Assembly (NCBI GenBank): GCA_033026295.1
Contig: CM065170.1
Span: forward strand, 16,750,040-16,814,039
Source: Channa striata
Lineage: Eukaryota > Chordata > Actinopteri > Anabantiformes > Channidae
Direction of reading: 5' to 3'
DNA: 64,000 nucleotides
Below the pieces are notes generated by a model. That model worked only from the letters and a program-made list of their open reading frames with translations. It did no database searches and had not been told where the DNA came from. The position numbers and the translations under genes were made by a program. Position 1 is the stretch's first letter; every line of letters starts with the position of its first letter. Shown one piece after another: positions 34,217 to 47,400 of the stretch.

Positions 34217-35260
34217 ACGCAGCTGTGACCCTTTGTGGATCCCTCAAAACATTTGACTGGACAGGAATGATTCCTTTTCTTTGTCCCTGAAGCTTTCAGA
34301 ATGTGTGAGGATCCGCAGTAAGTTTGACAGAAGCACCGTGGAAGCTCAGTGTAGCTGTTTGCCTTAAAATATCCCCTGAGCTTTACCTATCGTCCTAGCT
34401 GCTCCCAAAACCTGAAGGTCATGATGATTTTTAGTTTACAGAAAACTATGATGGAATTGGTCCTAATAGTGAAATCTCCAAAACCAACTGTGGGATATGA
34501 CAAGGTTTCACTGTTGGACAGCCTACAATATGCTACTGAGCCAGCGCACACTGGATTTTACTTGTGCTGTAAATGTTTGTATAAAGGAATCTGAACAGAA
34601 ATTAAATGAAGGATATGAGACGTTATGAGAGAAGGTGGACGCAGGGTATATTGGGCTGGAGGCTACATCTGATCAGTTTTGCACCTCTTCAGCGTCGGTA
34701 GTTCACACTGTTTCAGGACAAACCAAACTTTTTCACAACCACACGGTTTGTTTCCGCCCCCCAAAAGCTGTACAGGTTTTATTACCTTGTTCATTTTTAA
34801 AGCTTTTAATTCTTTATACTGAGGTATGTAATAAGAGGAAAAATGTCTGAATCTGTGGTTTGTCAGTTTGAATGACAGGGCCAAATAACAGGGGGGAAAA
34901 AAGCTGAATTCAAACTCCTGCCTTATTCCAGTTTGCTCAGAAAAACAAAGTTAAATATTTAATTTAATTGCAACATGAATTATAGTAACATTGATGTTTC
35001 GGGTAAGTTCAAGATGAACTGTTGAATATTTCACTTTGTTTTCTTTGCGCACACACTTACAGTTTGAATAGATGATAGCATGAGCTAAAATTGGAGTTAA
35101 ATTCTGAATAGTCTGTCATGTTTGAAAATGTGATTTCATGGTATAGCTGCTGTAGCATTAAGTTAGAAATTTCCTCTAGTGGCAAAACGTGTGCATAGAT
35201 GTAAAAAGTGAACTTTTGTTGTTCATTTGTAATAAAAGTTTTTTTAGAATGCAGCCGAGA
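34217..35260 (+). other. fzd3: fzd3 3' untranslated region
   Basis: Non-coding AT-rich sequence after the stop TAA 34214-34216. Its likely end is set by the AATAAA at 35231-35236. Alternative earlier ends are possible. Confidence 0.6.
35231..35236 (+). terminator. fzd3: probable poly(A) signal of fzd3
   Basis: AATAAA followed by AGTTTTTTTAGAATG and a TGTTTTTGAC stretch, a T/GT-rich downstream element. It lies about 1.0 kb after the fzd3 stop. Confidence 0.6.
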
Positions 35261-35324
35261 TGTTTTTGACAAAAGAATTAACCACACACAAACACAAGCG
35301 TGTGTAATTGTAACAGCCCTCCGC

Positions 35325-35330
35325 TTTATT
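35325..35330 (-). terminator. cdc42bpa: probable poly(A) signal of cdc42bpa
   Basis: AATAAA on the minus strand, followed there by a strongly GT-rich stretch (complement of plus-strand ACACACAAACACAAGCG). This is a good cleavage context. It would give a 3' UTR of about 3.0 kb, usual for this gene family. Confidence 0.65.
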
Positions 35331-38039
35331 GAAATACATCGGAGTCAGGTTAATGGGTTCTCCACAAGTGTGGCAGCCAGTTCCATACATTTTTTTTTGT
35401 TTGTTTTGACCTTACACCTTAAATATTTTTGTGCAAAAAAGAATCTACATCACCTGTAGTGGGGTTATCCTCAGTAAAACGCCCAAACCATTCAAAAAGG
35501 AGCAAGTCCAAATAAAACAACAAACCAAAATCAAAAATGATTACATCTATAACATGCAAAACTGTACAAATTATTACAAAGCAATCCTAGAAAACAAATG
35601 TGTAATATGATATGAAAGAGCAAAATAATATAGAAGGTAATGTAGATAAGACCTCACTGAAATGCAAAGGCGTTTGAATTTTTGTTTTTTTAGACTTTCT
35701 TGCTCTTAAATGTTACAACTGTGGCACCTTGGCCAATCACACCTTCCCCCTTAAAACATTAAATCAATTTCTGTCTGAGTCTCACCAACCTTTGTTCTTG
35801 CAGACATCAAATGTACCACACCGCCAGATTTCCCTCCCTCCCTCCTCCTTCAGCTATACATCCATCAAATTAACCTCATTCTCATTGAAATGAAAGTTAT
35901 TCATTGGTTCTAACGTTTCCTGAGTTTCTCTTCCCCTCTCCTTACAATTGGATTTCCTGGATCAGTTTCTCTGTACAATATTGGCCAAAATAAAACACCC
36001 AGCGAAGACCCAGATAATACATTCTACAGAAACTCCAGCAGGAAGTAAGAAGACATTAGCTTAAAAAAAAAGTTGAGGTGGTTATTTGGAATAAAACCAG
36101 CTTAGTCGTCATGTGATGCTCCAAACTACTCTCTCTTCATATAAATGGAATAGCAACTAAAATACTTGGAATGGGTTGTTGCTTTGTTGCAACAGAGGAA
36201 TCGACAGGAATGACCAACAGAGAACTCGTTTTTGTTTCCCTTTCTGACAAGACGTCAGTTGTCCCTACAGGGGGGGGGGACACATTTCTCTAAAAGCCTC
36301 AGTGAGGACAATGGACCACTGCGCTGTCAATAACAGGCGAGTACAGTGTGTGCATTCGTCTTACAGATAATACCATATAACATAACCAGATATTTTCAAC
36401 CCGTGCTTAGTGTCCCAAGCCATTTCTCCAGTAAATTGCTTCTGCCTCTGTCTGTAAACTGAAGTGGACCAACAGAGGTAACAGGTTTTGAACTGTGAAT
36501 GCCCTGCTCTGCGGCCAGGAGCCGCCGCACCGTAAAATGCTCTTTCAAAAGGCCTTTTCATCCTGCTAAAGAAATACTGCCTGGAGGGAGGGTTGGAGAT
36601 CCAGCCTTGTTAATTTTACAGACAACAACAGGCAGCACTGAGGTTATTTTATCTGCGGTTTATCTGGACTAACAGAAACCAATCTGGCTTGCTCGCAGCT
36701 TTACGGTGTTTACGTCGTTATTTTAGGGTTCATCTCTTACACGCACAGGTTCTTAAAAAAAAGATCATCAAAACATTCCTCAGAAAAAGCAAAGGCTGCA
36801 CCAAAAATCAATGACAAGTCTCCCTCTTTTTGTCCACTTTTGGTTACACTGAGCAGATGTCTCAGTGGAGGGACTGATCTCCAGGTACCATAGCAAATTT
36901 AGGAACCCACATTAAATGTTGGTTAATGATCGCTTCACCTCGTACACTCAGAGGAGAAGCAAGACAAGGCATTGGCTTCATTAAAAAAAAAAAAAAACAC
37001 CTTAGTCTGTGTGTGGATACACGTGTGATCGGTGGTTGGTGATAAATGCACAGCTACAGTACGAGCAGTGGTGTAGATACATACAAGAGTTTTTCTTTTT
37101 CACTCCAACACAACCAGAGTGGGGGGGGTAAGAAAAAATAACGCGTGTCATACATAAAAAACAAAAACTTTAAAATCAATGGGTAAAAAAAAACTGAAAA
37201 CAGGAAAGTGGTTTAAAATGGCTTTTTGTGTGAACACAACCCAAATTGACTCAGAAGAAAACAAGTCAAAAAGCATTTTTTTTTTTCCTCTATAGTATTT
37301 TCCTTAGCATATATTACTCTCTACTTTGAACCTATGTACATTATTGTGATGGGAAGTCTGTGAGTTGGTCAGTTTGGTTGTACAACAAAGTGGAACGCTA
37401 TGATGAAGGACACGTCCAGGCATCTCCTGGATGATGTCGCTTGCACCGGACCAATAAGGAAGAGAGAGCAGGGGCTGGGATGATGTCATACGAGGTGGCA
37501 TTATTATTATTAATGCTGCTTGTAGCTTTTTGCTGATGGTCAAAGTAAAAATATAAAGTCACTGCACTTAGTATTATGAGCAAATAAAAAAAATAATCAT
37601 TACTTTCCTTTCTGTCTCTTTTCCCCCAAACATTTTAAATTTTCTAAAGCACCTAAAGAGAAAGCAACAGAGGGGAGTTGGGAGGGAGGGGGGCCAAAAC
37701 TCCACCCATCTGCTTCAGGCCATGAAGAAGCAAATCTCCCTTTCCTTGTCTAAGAGTGATAAATAAATTAAAATATTGTCCCCTAAAACCCAAAGGGTCC
37801 TATGTACAAATACAAATCATTTCCTCTCCATAATAATCCTCTTCTTATTTTGTTGCATTGTGAGGTTTTCAGTCTCTGAATAAATCTTACCCGGGGGTGG
37901 GGGGTTGCTCTGGACAGACTAGTGACGCTTCACTTGACAGCACCTAGAGCAGAGACGGGAGTTTTCCATTCCTATATCATATGCCCTTTCTAGATAAACA
38001 CATGCACACAACCTGGCGAGCACATATAGCTTCTCTCAA

Positions 38040-38065
38040 ACACACACACACACACACACACACAC
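38040..38065. repeat. (CA)13 microsatellite
   Basis: CA repeat in the predicted 3' UTR of cdc42bpa, continuing into GCACGCAC. Confidence 0.9.
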
Positions 38066-38364
38066 GCACGCACTCTTCAAATATCAGCACTCACATGTAC
38101 GCAACCACTAATTAATGATAACTTCTCCCTCAGGGTTTCCCTCAAAGAGACGACGAACTTTCTTGGGTGTTTCCACACCCGTCTATGGCGAGAGACAAGC
38201 TGAGGTTGAAAAGTGGGACAGGAGGTGCAGTTCTCTGGGCAGTGAGAGGGATGAGGATTTTCAGGTAGGGGCAGGCAGGAGGGCACTGTAGAGGAGGCGG
38301 GTCTGAAGTCCTGTGCTGTCGGTCAGTCGGCTGATGGGGTAAAGGGGGAGGGGTTTGCAGGGGC

Positions 38365-41117
38365 TCATGTGTCCCAGCCCATCCGGTCTGTGCTCTCCAG
38401 GGACAGGGACTTGGTCTTGTGTGGGGAGGCCGGGCTGGGTGGGCTGCTGAAGGTAGAGCTGTTGGAGGCCGTGGAGTGACGGGGGGAATCTGAGTCCTGG
38501 AGGAGAAGAGGAGAAGGACAGAGAAGAAGGAAGTGAAGACAAAATCCAAACACTGGAGGATTCATGATATTTATGTTGTACTAAATACTAGTCTTTGATT
38601 CATATTGATAAAACTGATCCCTACTGCTCTGTCCCTGGTGTAATAAAATGAGTGATAGAGACATTTTATATATCCTAATGAGCACTGAGCAGAAACTGAG
38701 CAGCCTTCCTAGTACTCAAACTATTCTCTGCTCTTAAAAATCATCTTCCACATCATCAGCAAATGAGCAGCTCAATTGAGCAGAAATGATGAGCTGAGGG
38801 AAAACAAACATGCAGCAGGGCAGATGAGGAGGGAGGGGTCAGTAAACCCTCACATGACCTGCAAAGCCTTAAGTGAAAAAGCCAAATTTACTGTAATATG
38901 TGTCTTCTATTTAAACACGTCCGTGTGCACAAGAGAACTCAATGTACTCGCTCATGTGTAACGCTGCTGAGCGTGCGGTTAATGTCCTCGGGTTGGGGGG
39001 CTTCTCCTGGTCTAGTGTGCTGAATGAAGACAGAAAGTTTAGTGGAAATGTGTGTGCTTCTGTTTGATGTACACTGTTTGGATCAATCTAAACTCACACA
39101 AACACAGGTGAACCAGAAAATTCCAGAGCGTCATCCTGCTGTCTGACATCTCCCATGTCGGGTAAAGTGATCCAGACAGAAAATGTGTGTCAGCCATTTG
39201 TTTAATTTCTATATAATTCTGAAAGACTCTACTGGGCCTCACTGGGTGAAAAGATGAAGCAGTCACTGACAATAGCAGATATGCATCAGAAATCACTCAA
39301 AACATGCAGCGGTTGTGATGGATTCCAATCCAATTTTAAACAAATCCCAAATATTAAGATACAAGGTCCAGACAGAGGCTTAATTATGCACAGTACTAAG
39401 TGTGTTCTCTGGTCTTAATATGTGCTGGACAGTTCTTGGATTGAATCATAAGCAGGACCCAGGGGGCTATGGAAGCAGACATGCTCTGTGATTGGCTGGG
39501 TGGGCAGTGCTGGAAAAAAGTATGTGACGTGGCTGAACAGCAGCAGCAGCAGCATTGCACCATTCCATCAGCAACCAAAACTAATAACACGGATCAAATG
39601 AGGTGATGGTGCGGCTGATGCTGATATGAAAGGGCTGAATGATACAGCGAGGGGCTGGGGGAAGGTGCATTTTCTTAGACAACCTGCACAGTTATGAGTG
39701 TGTGTGAACATGTTTTAAAGGCTCTGCATGCTAGTGGTTTCTTTGAAACACACACAAAACAATAAAAGACTGTGTTCTGCATGAAGGGGCAATATTCAGT
39801 GACACTCAGTGGTTGTGTTTGGTGCAGTAGTTGCAGCTGTTGACATTACCTTCATCTTACTAAGCAGGGTCCTTAAAGCCCTTTTCAGATCGGGGGTCTT
39901 CTCCGACGGTGAGACCGCCTGCCACTGCAGAGGAGAGTTCAGACTCAGCGCCCAGCCCACAGATAACATGCTGGGGTGGGACAAGTGGGGATGGGGGCAG
40001 GCAGGGCAGAAGGGCGGCTGTACAGCTGGATGACGGTGAAGGGAGGCGAGGAACAGGATAAAATGGAGCTGAAAGCGTCCAGGTTTTATGGGCCATGAGG
40101 ATGAGGAGCCACAAGGAAAATGGGAGGCGAGTGGAGGGAGTAGAACCGCAAGAGCTAACGTTTGGTTCCGAGTTATCATATTTTAATAAGCAGTTTCTAA
40201 TGAACAATGCGCGCTGAGGGCATAAATCGTTGGTTCAGTTTGTCTGACTACAGCTAAAGTTTAGGTATTGATTACCCTAAAAGGGAGAAAAGCATTCATG
40301 TCGCCATAAACCTGCAGCAGTCTCTAAAAGGGTCTGTACTGAAAGCGAAGAGGAGGCCAGAGGCCACAGGGGTCCACTGAGTCCACGATAAAGCAACACA
40401 GAGAGCTAATCAGTGGGTCACCGAAGTGGGATGAGGTGAGGAGCCTGCACAGAGAGGCTGGGATGTTTGTGACTGATGGGACAGACAAAGGAGTTTTTTC
40501 AGTGGTAACGTCACGTCTAATTTCTACAATCCCACCATAAGGAAACAGTAATCATCTCTATTTGGACTCATCATGTTCATACAGAGCTAATGTTGGGTTG
40601 ACATCAGGCCTGTATTCGTATCCATAACTCAGCCAATTAGTGAAAAGTCAAGTTTGTCAGATATTTTGTTAGTGCTAAAGATTTAAAACCTTTAGTTTCT
40701 TAATGTTTCGAGTCAACCAGACATGAAGCTGTATGTTCCACTTTGCTGAATTAACTCACCTCTCTGTCAAACTGTGAAAGTGGAGCATCACCACAGTCCA
40801 TGCCTCCACCAGAGGACAGGGAGCTTTCCGAGGGAGAGGTCATGGTCTGACGTTTAGATCCATAACTGCCACCTGACAACTCCCGGCGCAGGGCGCTGCC
40901 ATTCTGGGAGGACGGCCCTAGAAAAAGATGCGAAACCGATGGTTAAAGGTAAATGTGACTCAGGCTGAAAACACTGTACAGGAATGCTGGGCTACTCACG
41001 TATGCCTAGTCCACTGCTGGCACTCATGGAACGGCCTGGCTCAGCCCGGTTCTTGGTAATGGAAGGGATGCTGACTGAACCGCTGAAGCCTGCACGGTTC
41101 TCCTGAACACGGACGTT
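38365..41117 (-). CDS. cdc42bpa: MRCK-alpha Ser-rich C-terminal tail exons
   Basis: Exons 41117-41000 (NVRVQENRAGFSGSVSIPSI), 40917-40760 (SPSEGSLSSGGGMD) and 38496-38365 (DSDSPRHSTASNSS... to STDRMGWDT, stop TGA). They align with the remembered human tail over its full length. A further in-frame candidate exon, 39924-39850, lies between the last two. Confidence 0.93.
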
Positions 41118-41136
41118 CTGCTTTAAATATGCGCAG

Positions 41137-41208
<72 letters not shown>

Positions 41209-41392
41209 GCAGTGTGGAAAGAAAGGTGAGGAGGGGGCACAGTGATGTACGCTACATGCTCACACAAATAAACCCAAACACAGCCCCAGTGTGATCGGTA
41301 AGACATGCACATGTTGTCCATAAACAATTAGTTAGGTGGAGGGAATGAGAGAGGGTAATGGGATAATATGACCGTGACAACATTTAGTGTTA

Positions 41393-41434
<42 letters not shown>

Positions 41435-44400
41435 CATGGGCAAATCTTTGAGGATCTGGATCCCATCTCCTGGTCCCATGTGAGCCACGTGATTGAAGTT
41501 GGTCGGGTTAGAGATCAGCTTGTTTCTCATCTCTGGATCTCGCAGCATCTCTCTGCAATCCCAAATAAATGAGCAGAGCCACAAAAAGGGTTTGTGTTAT
41601 TTATGAGGCACATAATCAGCGCACATACAAATTACACACAGGAATGTCATTTCAAAGCCAAACAGAAAACGAATGGAAAAACAGGGTGAAGATATCAGTA
41701 CGAAGATGTGAGATGTGCTACCTCCTCTGCTGAAGCCGCTCTTCCTCAGGCACCCTGAAGGAGAAACGTCTCTTGTTGTTCATGCTACGCACCATCTGCT
41801 TCCTGCTGTTGTCTGATGTCTCCGGGACAACAAGTTCATCACCTTCTGGAAAATCACAACAAAACCACGAGAATGTTCACATCAACAACTACAAAAACTT
41901 CAGATTTATCTTAAGAGTGGTTGCTATGACTTTCTACTTTCACCAATAAACCATAAACTTTAAGTATGTTTATCTAAGCATATGTTAAAGCAGATTTTTA
42001 ATCAATTAAAGACTTCAGCAACAATTGTCTCGATAAGCAAACAAACATTCTGCTACAGCCGACAGTAGGAACGGTGCTAAGAGCAAGAGATTTAGACACT
42101 TACCTGCCATCTTGTTTCTAAAGTAGATAAGTCGAACTGTCTCCAGGCCCAGCAGGTTCAGAGAGCCGTCGACATTCAGAGGTCGCACCTATCAGGGAAT
42201 GATCAGTTTTCTGTGATTTCTAAACAGCAGCTTCTAAATAAAGTTTAACTTCTAAGAATTTAACCTAAAGGTTAACTAAACTAAATTTAAACTGGAGTTT
42301 AGCTAACTAAAAATTCTGGGTGTCATTAAACTTTTGACAGGACAGTGAAAGGAATAACGGGGTCTTGTGATTATGATTGATTCAATTAGTCCACCAGGTG
42401 GAGCCAATGATCATCTGGTGAGGTTCATATTTTTTTCCAGTCATATCACATTAACAGGAGGCTGTAGCCAACAGCACTGACCTTCTTAAGTGGGATGGTC
42501 TGAATCCACTCCATGGTGTTGACATCAAACACATCTACAGCGTTCTCACTGTACACTGACAGGTAGGGAGCATTGTAGCCTGGACAAAAGGAAACAAGTC
42601 AGTTTCTACTTGCAGAAATGAAAGTTGATTTCTGTTGTTCTCCATAAACTCATTCTGTAACTTACAGGCAGCGTTGGGCACAGCTGGCCACATCAGCTCC
42701 TGCTGACGTGACCTGCGTCCCTGAGAGTCCACATACACTCCTATAGAACTGAAGCACAGCAACAACTCTTTACTGGAAATCTCTACGGCACACAGTGCAT
42801 CCAGGTTCTGCTGGGGGATGAAGGCCAAGGTGTGGTCCTCTTGGTGTAGGAGGCTGACCGTGGACATGTCACCATGGAGACTGTAAATACCATCAGAAAC
42901 AGAGTCCAATTTATACCCCAGAGATAAATAGCCACTCTGCTTCCATAAGCTGATAAACAATAGGAATACCTGTAGCGGGTGAAGCCAGACTGATAGCCCA
43001 CATAAAGACGTTCACTGAGCAGACCAATCCACTGAACGGGCCCTGGAGCCTGCAGCTCCCGGAGCTTACGGTGGCGTGTTTTACTCTTATTCACCTGGAG
43101 GACACAATGAAATTTGTTTTTTACACTCTCAAATGTTAAGAAGAAGCAACATTTAGGAAGGAGAGGGAGGAAAAATCTTATTGAGTTTGTGTTTTCTGAC
43201 CTCATAACATGTGATTTGCCTCTTCACAGCCACACAGAGGCAGGTAAGTGAGCCGTTGCGGATGGGGCCAGAGATAATGCTCTGGCAACCCTTCATGTCG
43301 GCTAGCTTATAGGACTCCGTCTCACGGCCGTCCAGGGCCTGTGTGGGGAAGAGACGGACGTGACGGTTCCTGCCGGAGATGACGGCCAGCAGCTGCTCCT
43401 GGGGGATCAGGTCGATGTGGTGCACCTTCTTATTGTCCCCAACACGGATTATTTCTAAGTGGGCAGAAGTGAAAGAGAAAATGTGGATTAAAAAAAAAAA
43501 AAAAAAAAAAGGAGGTTTTGGGAGTAGCAAAAATATATTTTACCAATGTAGAACAGAACAGACTTATTGTCATCATTGAGCACATTTACATGTTACGATA
43601 AAATTTAATTTATGCATTTAACTCATCCCCCCTCAGGGAGCACTTGGCAGCCTCAGGTGGTACCCAGCGACATGGGGTGGGATTTGATTCTGCAGACTTG
43701 TACATCCCAGCCTGAAGCTCCACCCGCTGAAGTACCAGGTCACCTACACAGAAACATTTCAAGCAGCACTAGTGCAAAAATTGCTTTTAAGTGAATCTTA
43801 CCATCTTTGGTGACATGGATAACAAAGAGGCCTTCCTCATTGCCCAGGGCAACACGCTCATGATCTGGGGGCAAAGGAGATGGAGGGAGCTATTTCAGTG
43901 CCAGTAATGGGACAAAAAAGGAAACTGTGTCCAGAAAATGTTCTAATCTTTCTATTTTTACAACATGTTGCCGAATGACTTGTATCAGAATGGCTGTGTG
44001 TTAAAGCAGCTTTGTCTGGTACAGCCCCTCTCTGCTGCTCATACACAAACAAGGAAGTATCTGACTCTAAAACTGCATACAGATCAGCTGACGAGGACAT
44101 GACAAACGGAGAGAGTACGGCCTTGATTAACAGTGACATATTTCAACTTTTCCCATAATATCTTGTGTAGTTCTAGTCTGTAAACCTGTGTGACAGATGT
44201 CGTGTGTGGGTGTGTTTTTCTGGGAAGTAAGTGCTAAAATCATACCTATGATGGCAGCAGACTGCGTTGTCTTGATGAGTGGCAGGGTGCTGTCATAAGC
44301 TTCTTTGGGGACATAGACAAAGCGCTCCTTGAGCTTGTTCTTCTTGAGAATGCGGTGGAGCTCGTTCAGGAGGCCCACCCACTTGTTTCTCTCCTGGTCG

Positions 44401-47400
44401 CTGTCAGCCAGGATCAAGATGGAGGGCTTGTGGCTGCTGGAGGGGGAGAGCTGGGACGCTGTCACCTATTGGAGAGAAAAAGGGTGGGTGGAAGGTCACA
44501 TTGCATGCTGAATAGGATTTTAGAATTTAGGATTTCAAGATTTATTATTTTTTCTTTAGGTTACAGAAAATAAAGACAACTGACTCTGAATATACAGGGG
44601 ATATCCTTGCGACTGGCGTGGATGACATCAGAAGCCAGGACAGAACTGACAGAAAACTCTTCATCCCTGGATGGTAGGAACAAAATTCAAGGTTAGATAT
44701 ACAAAGCACAGAATTGAGATTTTTTATTATCATTTTTTTTTGATTATCTGGCAACAAATTGATACTTGATTTAGTTGAGTTGTTTTTTTCTAGCAAAAAT
44801 GCCACTCTCCAAACACATCTTCTAAAAGAACTCTATTAAATTTCAAAGTTACCAAAGGATTGATTTGGATCTTGTACCTCATGTCTATGACTTGGCTGAC
44901 GACAACACTTGGTTGTGTGGCTTTTCCTTCTCCAAGTTCATACAGGAAGAGTTTAAAGTCACACACTACAGCCATCGCCCTCTGCCAACCCTTCTTCACG
45001 CCTGTTGGTTTTGGCACCTGTGACACAGAGAGAGACCGTTTGGGGTTACAAAACCCAAAAAATAACTTGTTACAAGAAAAGATGAATGAAAGCATCATAA
45101 ATGTAAAGATTCCAATTTTTCAAACTGTAAAAAACAATATAAATAACAACAGTTTTTATAGACGTACATCTCCAACTGAGTATCATGTTTTACAATAAAG
45201 CAGCAAACAAAATGTCAGTTGAGGTCAAACAGCTCTGAAACCAAGGAATGTGTCAATCTCATTCACCCTGACGTGTCCTTCATACGCAGTGCCGATACCC
45301 CTCTGAGGGTCAATACCCAGTGGGCCCTTGGTCTGGTCCTGGGGTACAGGACACACAGCTGGGGCCTTGTCCGCACATGTTACATGGCAGGAGAAGTTAC
45401 ACACTGACAGATAGATGGAGACAAAAAAAACGCCTTGACTGACCATCACATTTTAAAAATAAAAACAATTTGCACATGAGAAAATGTGAACTGGAATCAT
45501 TCAATCAAAAATTGTTTTTTTCACATTAAGTGGCTAAAAGCTGAAATGAATGCTGCAGAACCTAGATGCCATTCCATCTGTTCGTACCTTCACACGTGCA
45601 TCCTTGACGTATGAGCCCCACCATCAGGGAAGTACACTGGTTACACTTTGTTGGTGTGTTGAATGACTTCACCACAAACTGATGTGCTTTAGGGCTGAGG
45701 AGAGTGTGGGATATGGAGCTGTGGTTATTTTACATACCATAAGGCTGACTGTGACTTTGTCCAAGCCTATTGAGCCTATTAAAAAATGTCCAACCTTAGG
45801 GGAGGAGCGTCCAATACTGCCGTACCCTCCTGACCGCATGGTGGGAGTCTGGATAGTACGAGGAGGATGATCAATCAACTGGAAGAGAAAACACACAGTG
45901 TTATGAAGGACTAAGCATCATTGTGTCTTGGAGATTATGAAATACAACTTTATTGCATAAATCTTTGTCCCCACAGAACAAAGCTTTACAGGAGGAACCA
46001 GCTGGTAGGAGTCAATTAGGAAACTGGTATTTCCTTACAGCAGCATAACCAAGCATAGTCTGCAAAGACATCAAATTCACTTTAATTTGGAGACTGCTGC
46101 TGACATTGACGTTCGTCCTCTATTGTTGGTCTGTTGGTACTTGCATTTCTCCGTAATTGAGTTGCTTGCAATTCACAGGGGCTGACCTATTTGACAGCGT
46201 CAGTATTGTCAGACTGCCTAAATATCTGCTGAACTTTGATTGCAAATGGTCAACTGACTTGGTATGGGAAATATTGGGAACAGTATTTTCTTGTTTCTCG
46301 ACATGCCACACATACCTTGCTTAAAGACTCTCCAGTCAGTCTGGTCATTCTTATTACTTCTCCAGGGCAGAAACTGGAGATTAAAATAACGCTGACCAAG
46401 CTCTCTGACAGGTTTCTTAATCAGCGTGCTAAATTTCACCCTACAACCATCTCAAATTCTACAGTGGTCACTAGTCAAATTATAGTATAAATCCTGTATT
46501 AATAACAAATATCACCCTCTATGCAAACACTGGCTCCTGCTTGGAGTTGACTGAGTGCATTTACATGGACTTAAGTGTCACGTAAACAGTAAACCTGGTT
46601 TTAAAAATTGTGGTAGGGGATTAGGGAATGATTAAATGAAAGAAAGTTCAGATTATTAACTGGTTAACAGGGCCTGCTTCTTAAAACAAAGTCTGCCTAA
46701 GCTGTGACAGAAAATGTAACTAACTCTGTCTAAATAAGTCACTTTAATTTTTTTTTCTGTGCTGTCACTCTGCTGGGACATGAATATAAACATGCACACA
46801 CATAGAAAAAAACTTTATTATTAACAGTTATTATACGGTTAAACCCTGTAAGCCAGGTTTCCAAAATAAGTCCACTCATCCACTGTATGTATATGCGGAT
46901 TTGAAATAATCAGGTTTCTTGAGTGACTGAACATTGTTGCCTAATTACCAGAGAAAGCATATTTCTCTGAGTAGCCAAGTTATGTAAACGCAGTCATTAT
47001 CTGACCTCTATGGGCTCCATATCACTAGCCATGGAAGGTGATCGTGAGCGGGACTTGAGGTGGGACTTGGAGTCATCTTCTCGAGATGGCGTGTTGGAAG
47101 GGGTGAAGTTATCCATAGAGTCCACCTGAGCAGTGAGAGGCAGGGTGCAGAACAAAGGGAGAAGTAAGAAGATGGAAATGGAAAAAAGGGGGATGAAGTC
47201 AGATCGATGGAAGTGTAAGAAACAAGGGAAAGAATAATGTGAAATGAGCAAGAAGTAATAAAGCAGAGGGACCAAGGGTGATGGAAGGGAACCAGAAAGA
47301 AAGTGTTAATTACTATAAACAAAACTAATTCTGGAACATGTACAGTATCCATGCTTAGGGAAAAGGCCAAGCACCATAACACACACACAGAAAACAGAAC

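Larger units (their letters stand above)
35305..38364 (-). other. cdc42bpa: cdc42bpa 3' untranslated region
   Basis: No coding exon lies between the stop at 38367-38365 and the poly(A) signal. The sequence is AT-rich with A and T homopolymers (for example 36982-36995 and 37276-37286), GGGGG runs, and a CA array at 38040-38065. Confidence 0.6.

Noticed and set aside
38142..38549. Pro/Ser-rich 135-codon minus-strand frame over the last cdc42bpa exon
   Set aside because: Out-of-frame shadow of the real terminal exon 38496-38365 and its 3' UTR.
40992..41327. Long minus-strand open frame rich in Cys-Val repeats
   Set aside because: It is the translation of the (CA)32 microsatellite joined to one real cdc42bpa exon (41000-41117), not a separate gene.
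45669..45896. Readthrough of the LIDHPP exon to a stop, as an alternative C-terminus
   Set aside because: The frame past 45795 is intron-like; downstream C1, PH and CNH exons are intact, so truncation here is not the main product. Kept only as part of the phase-conflict finding.
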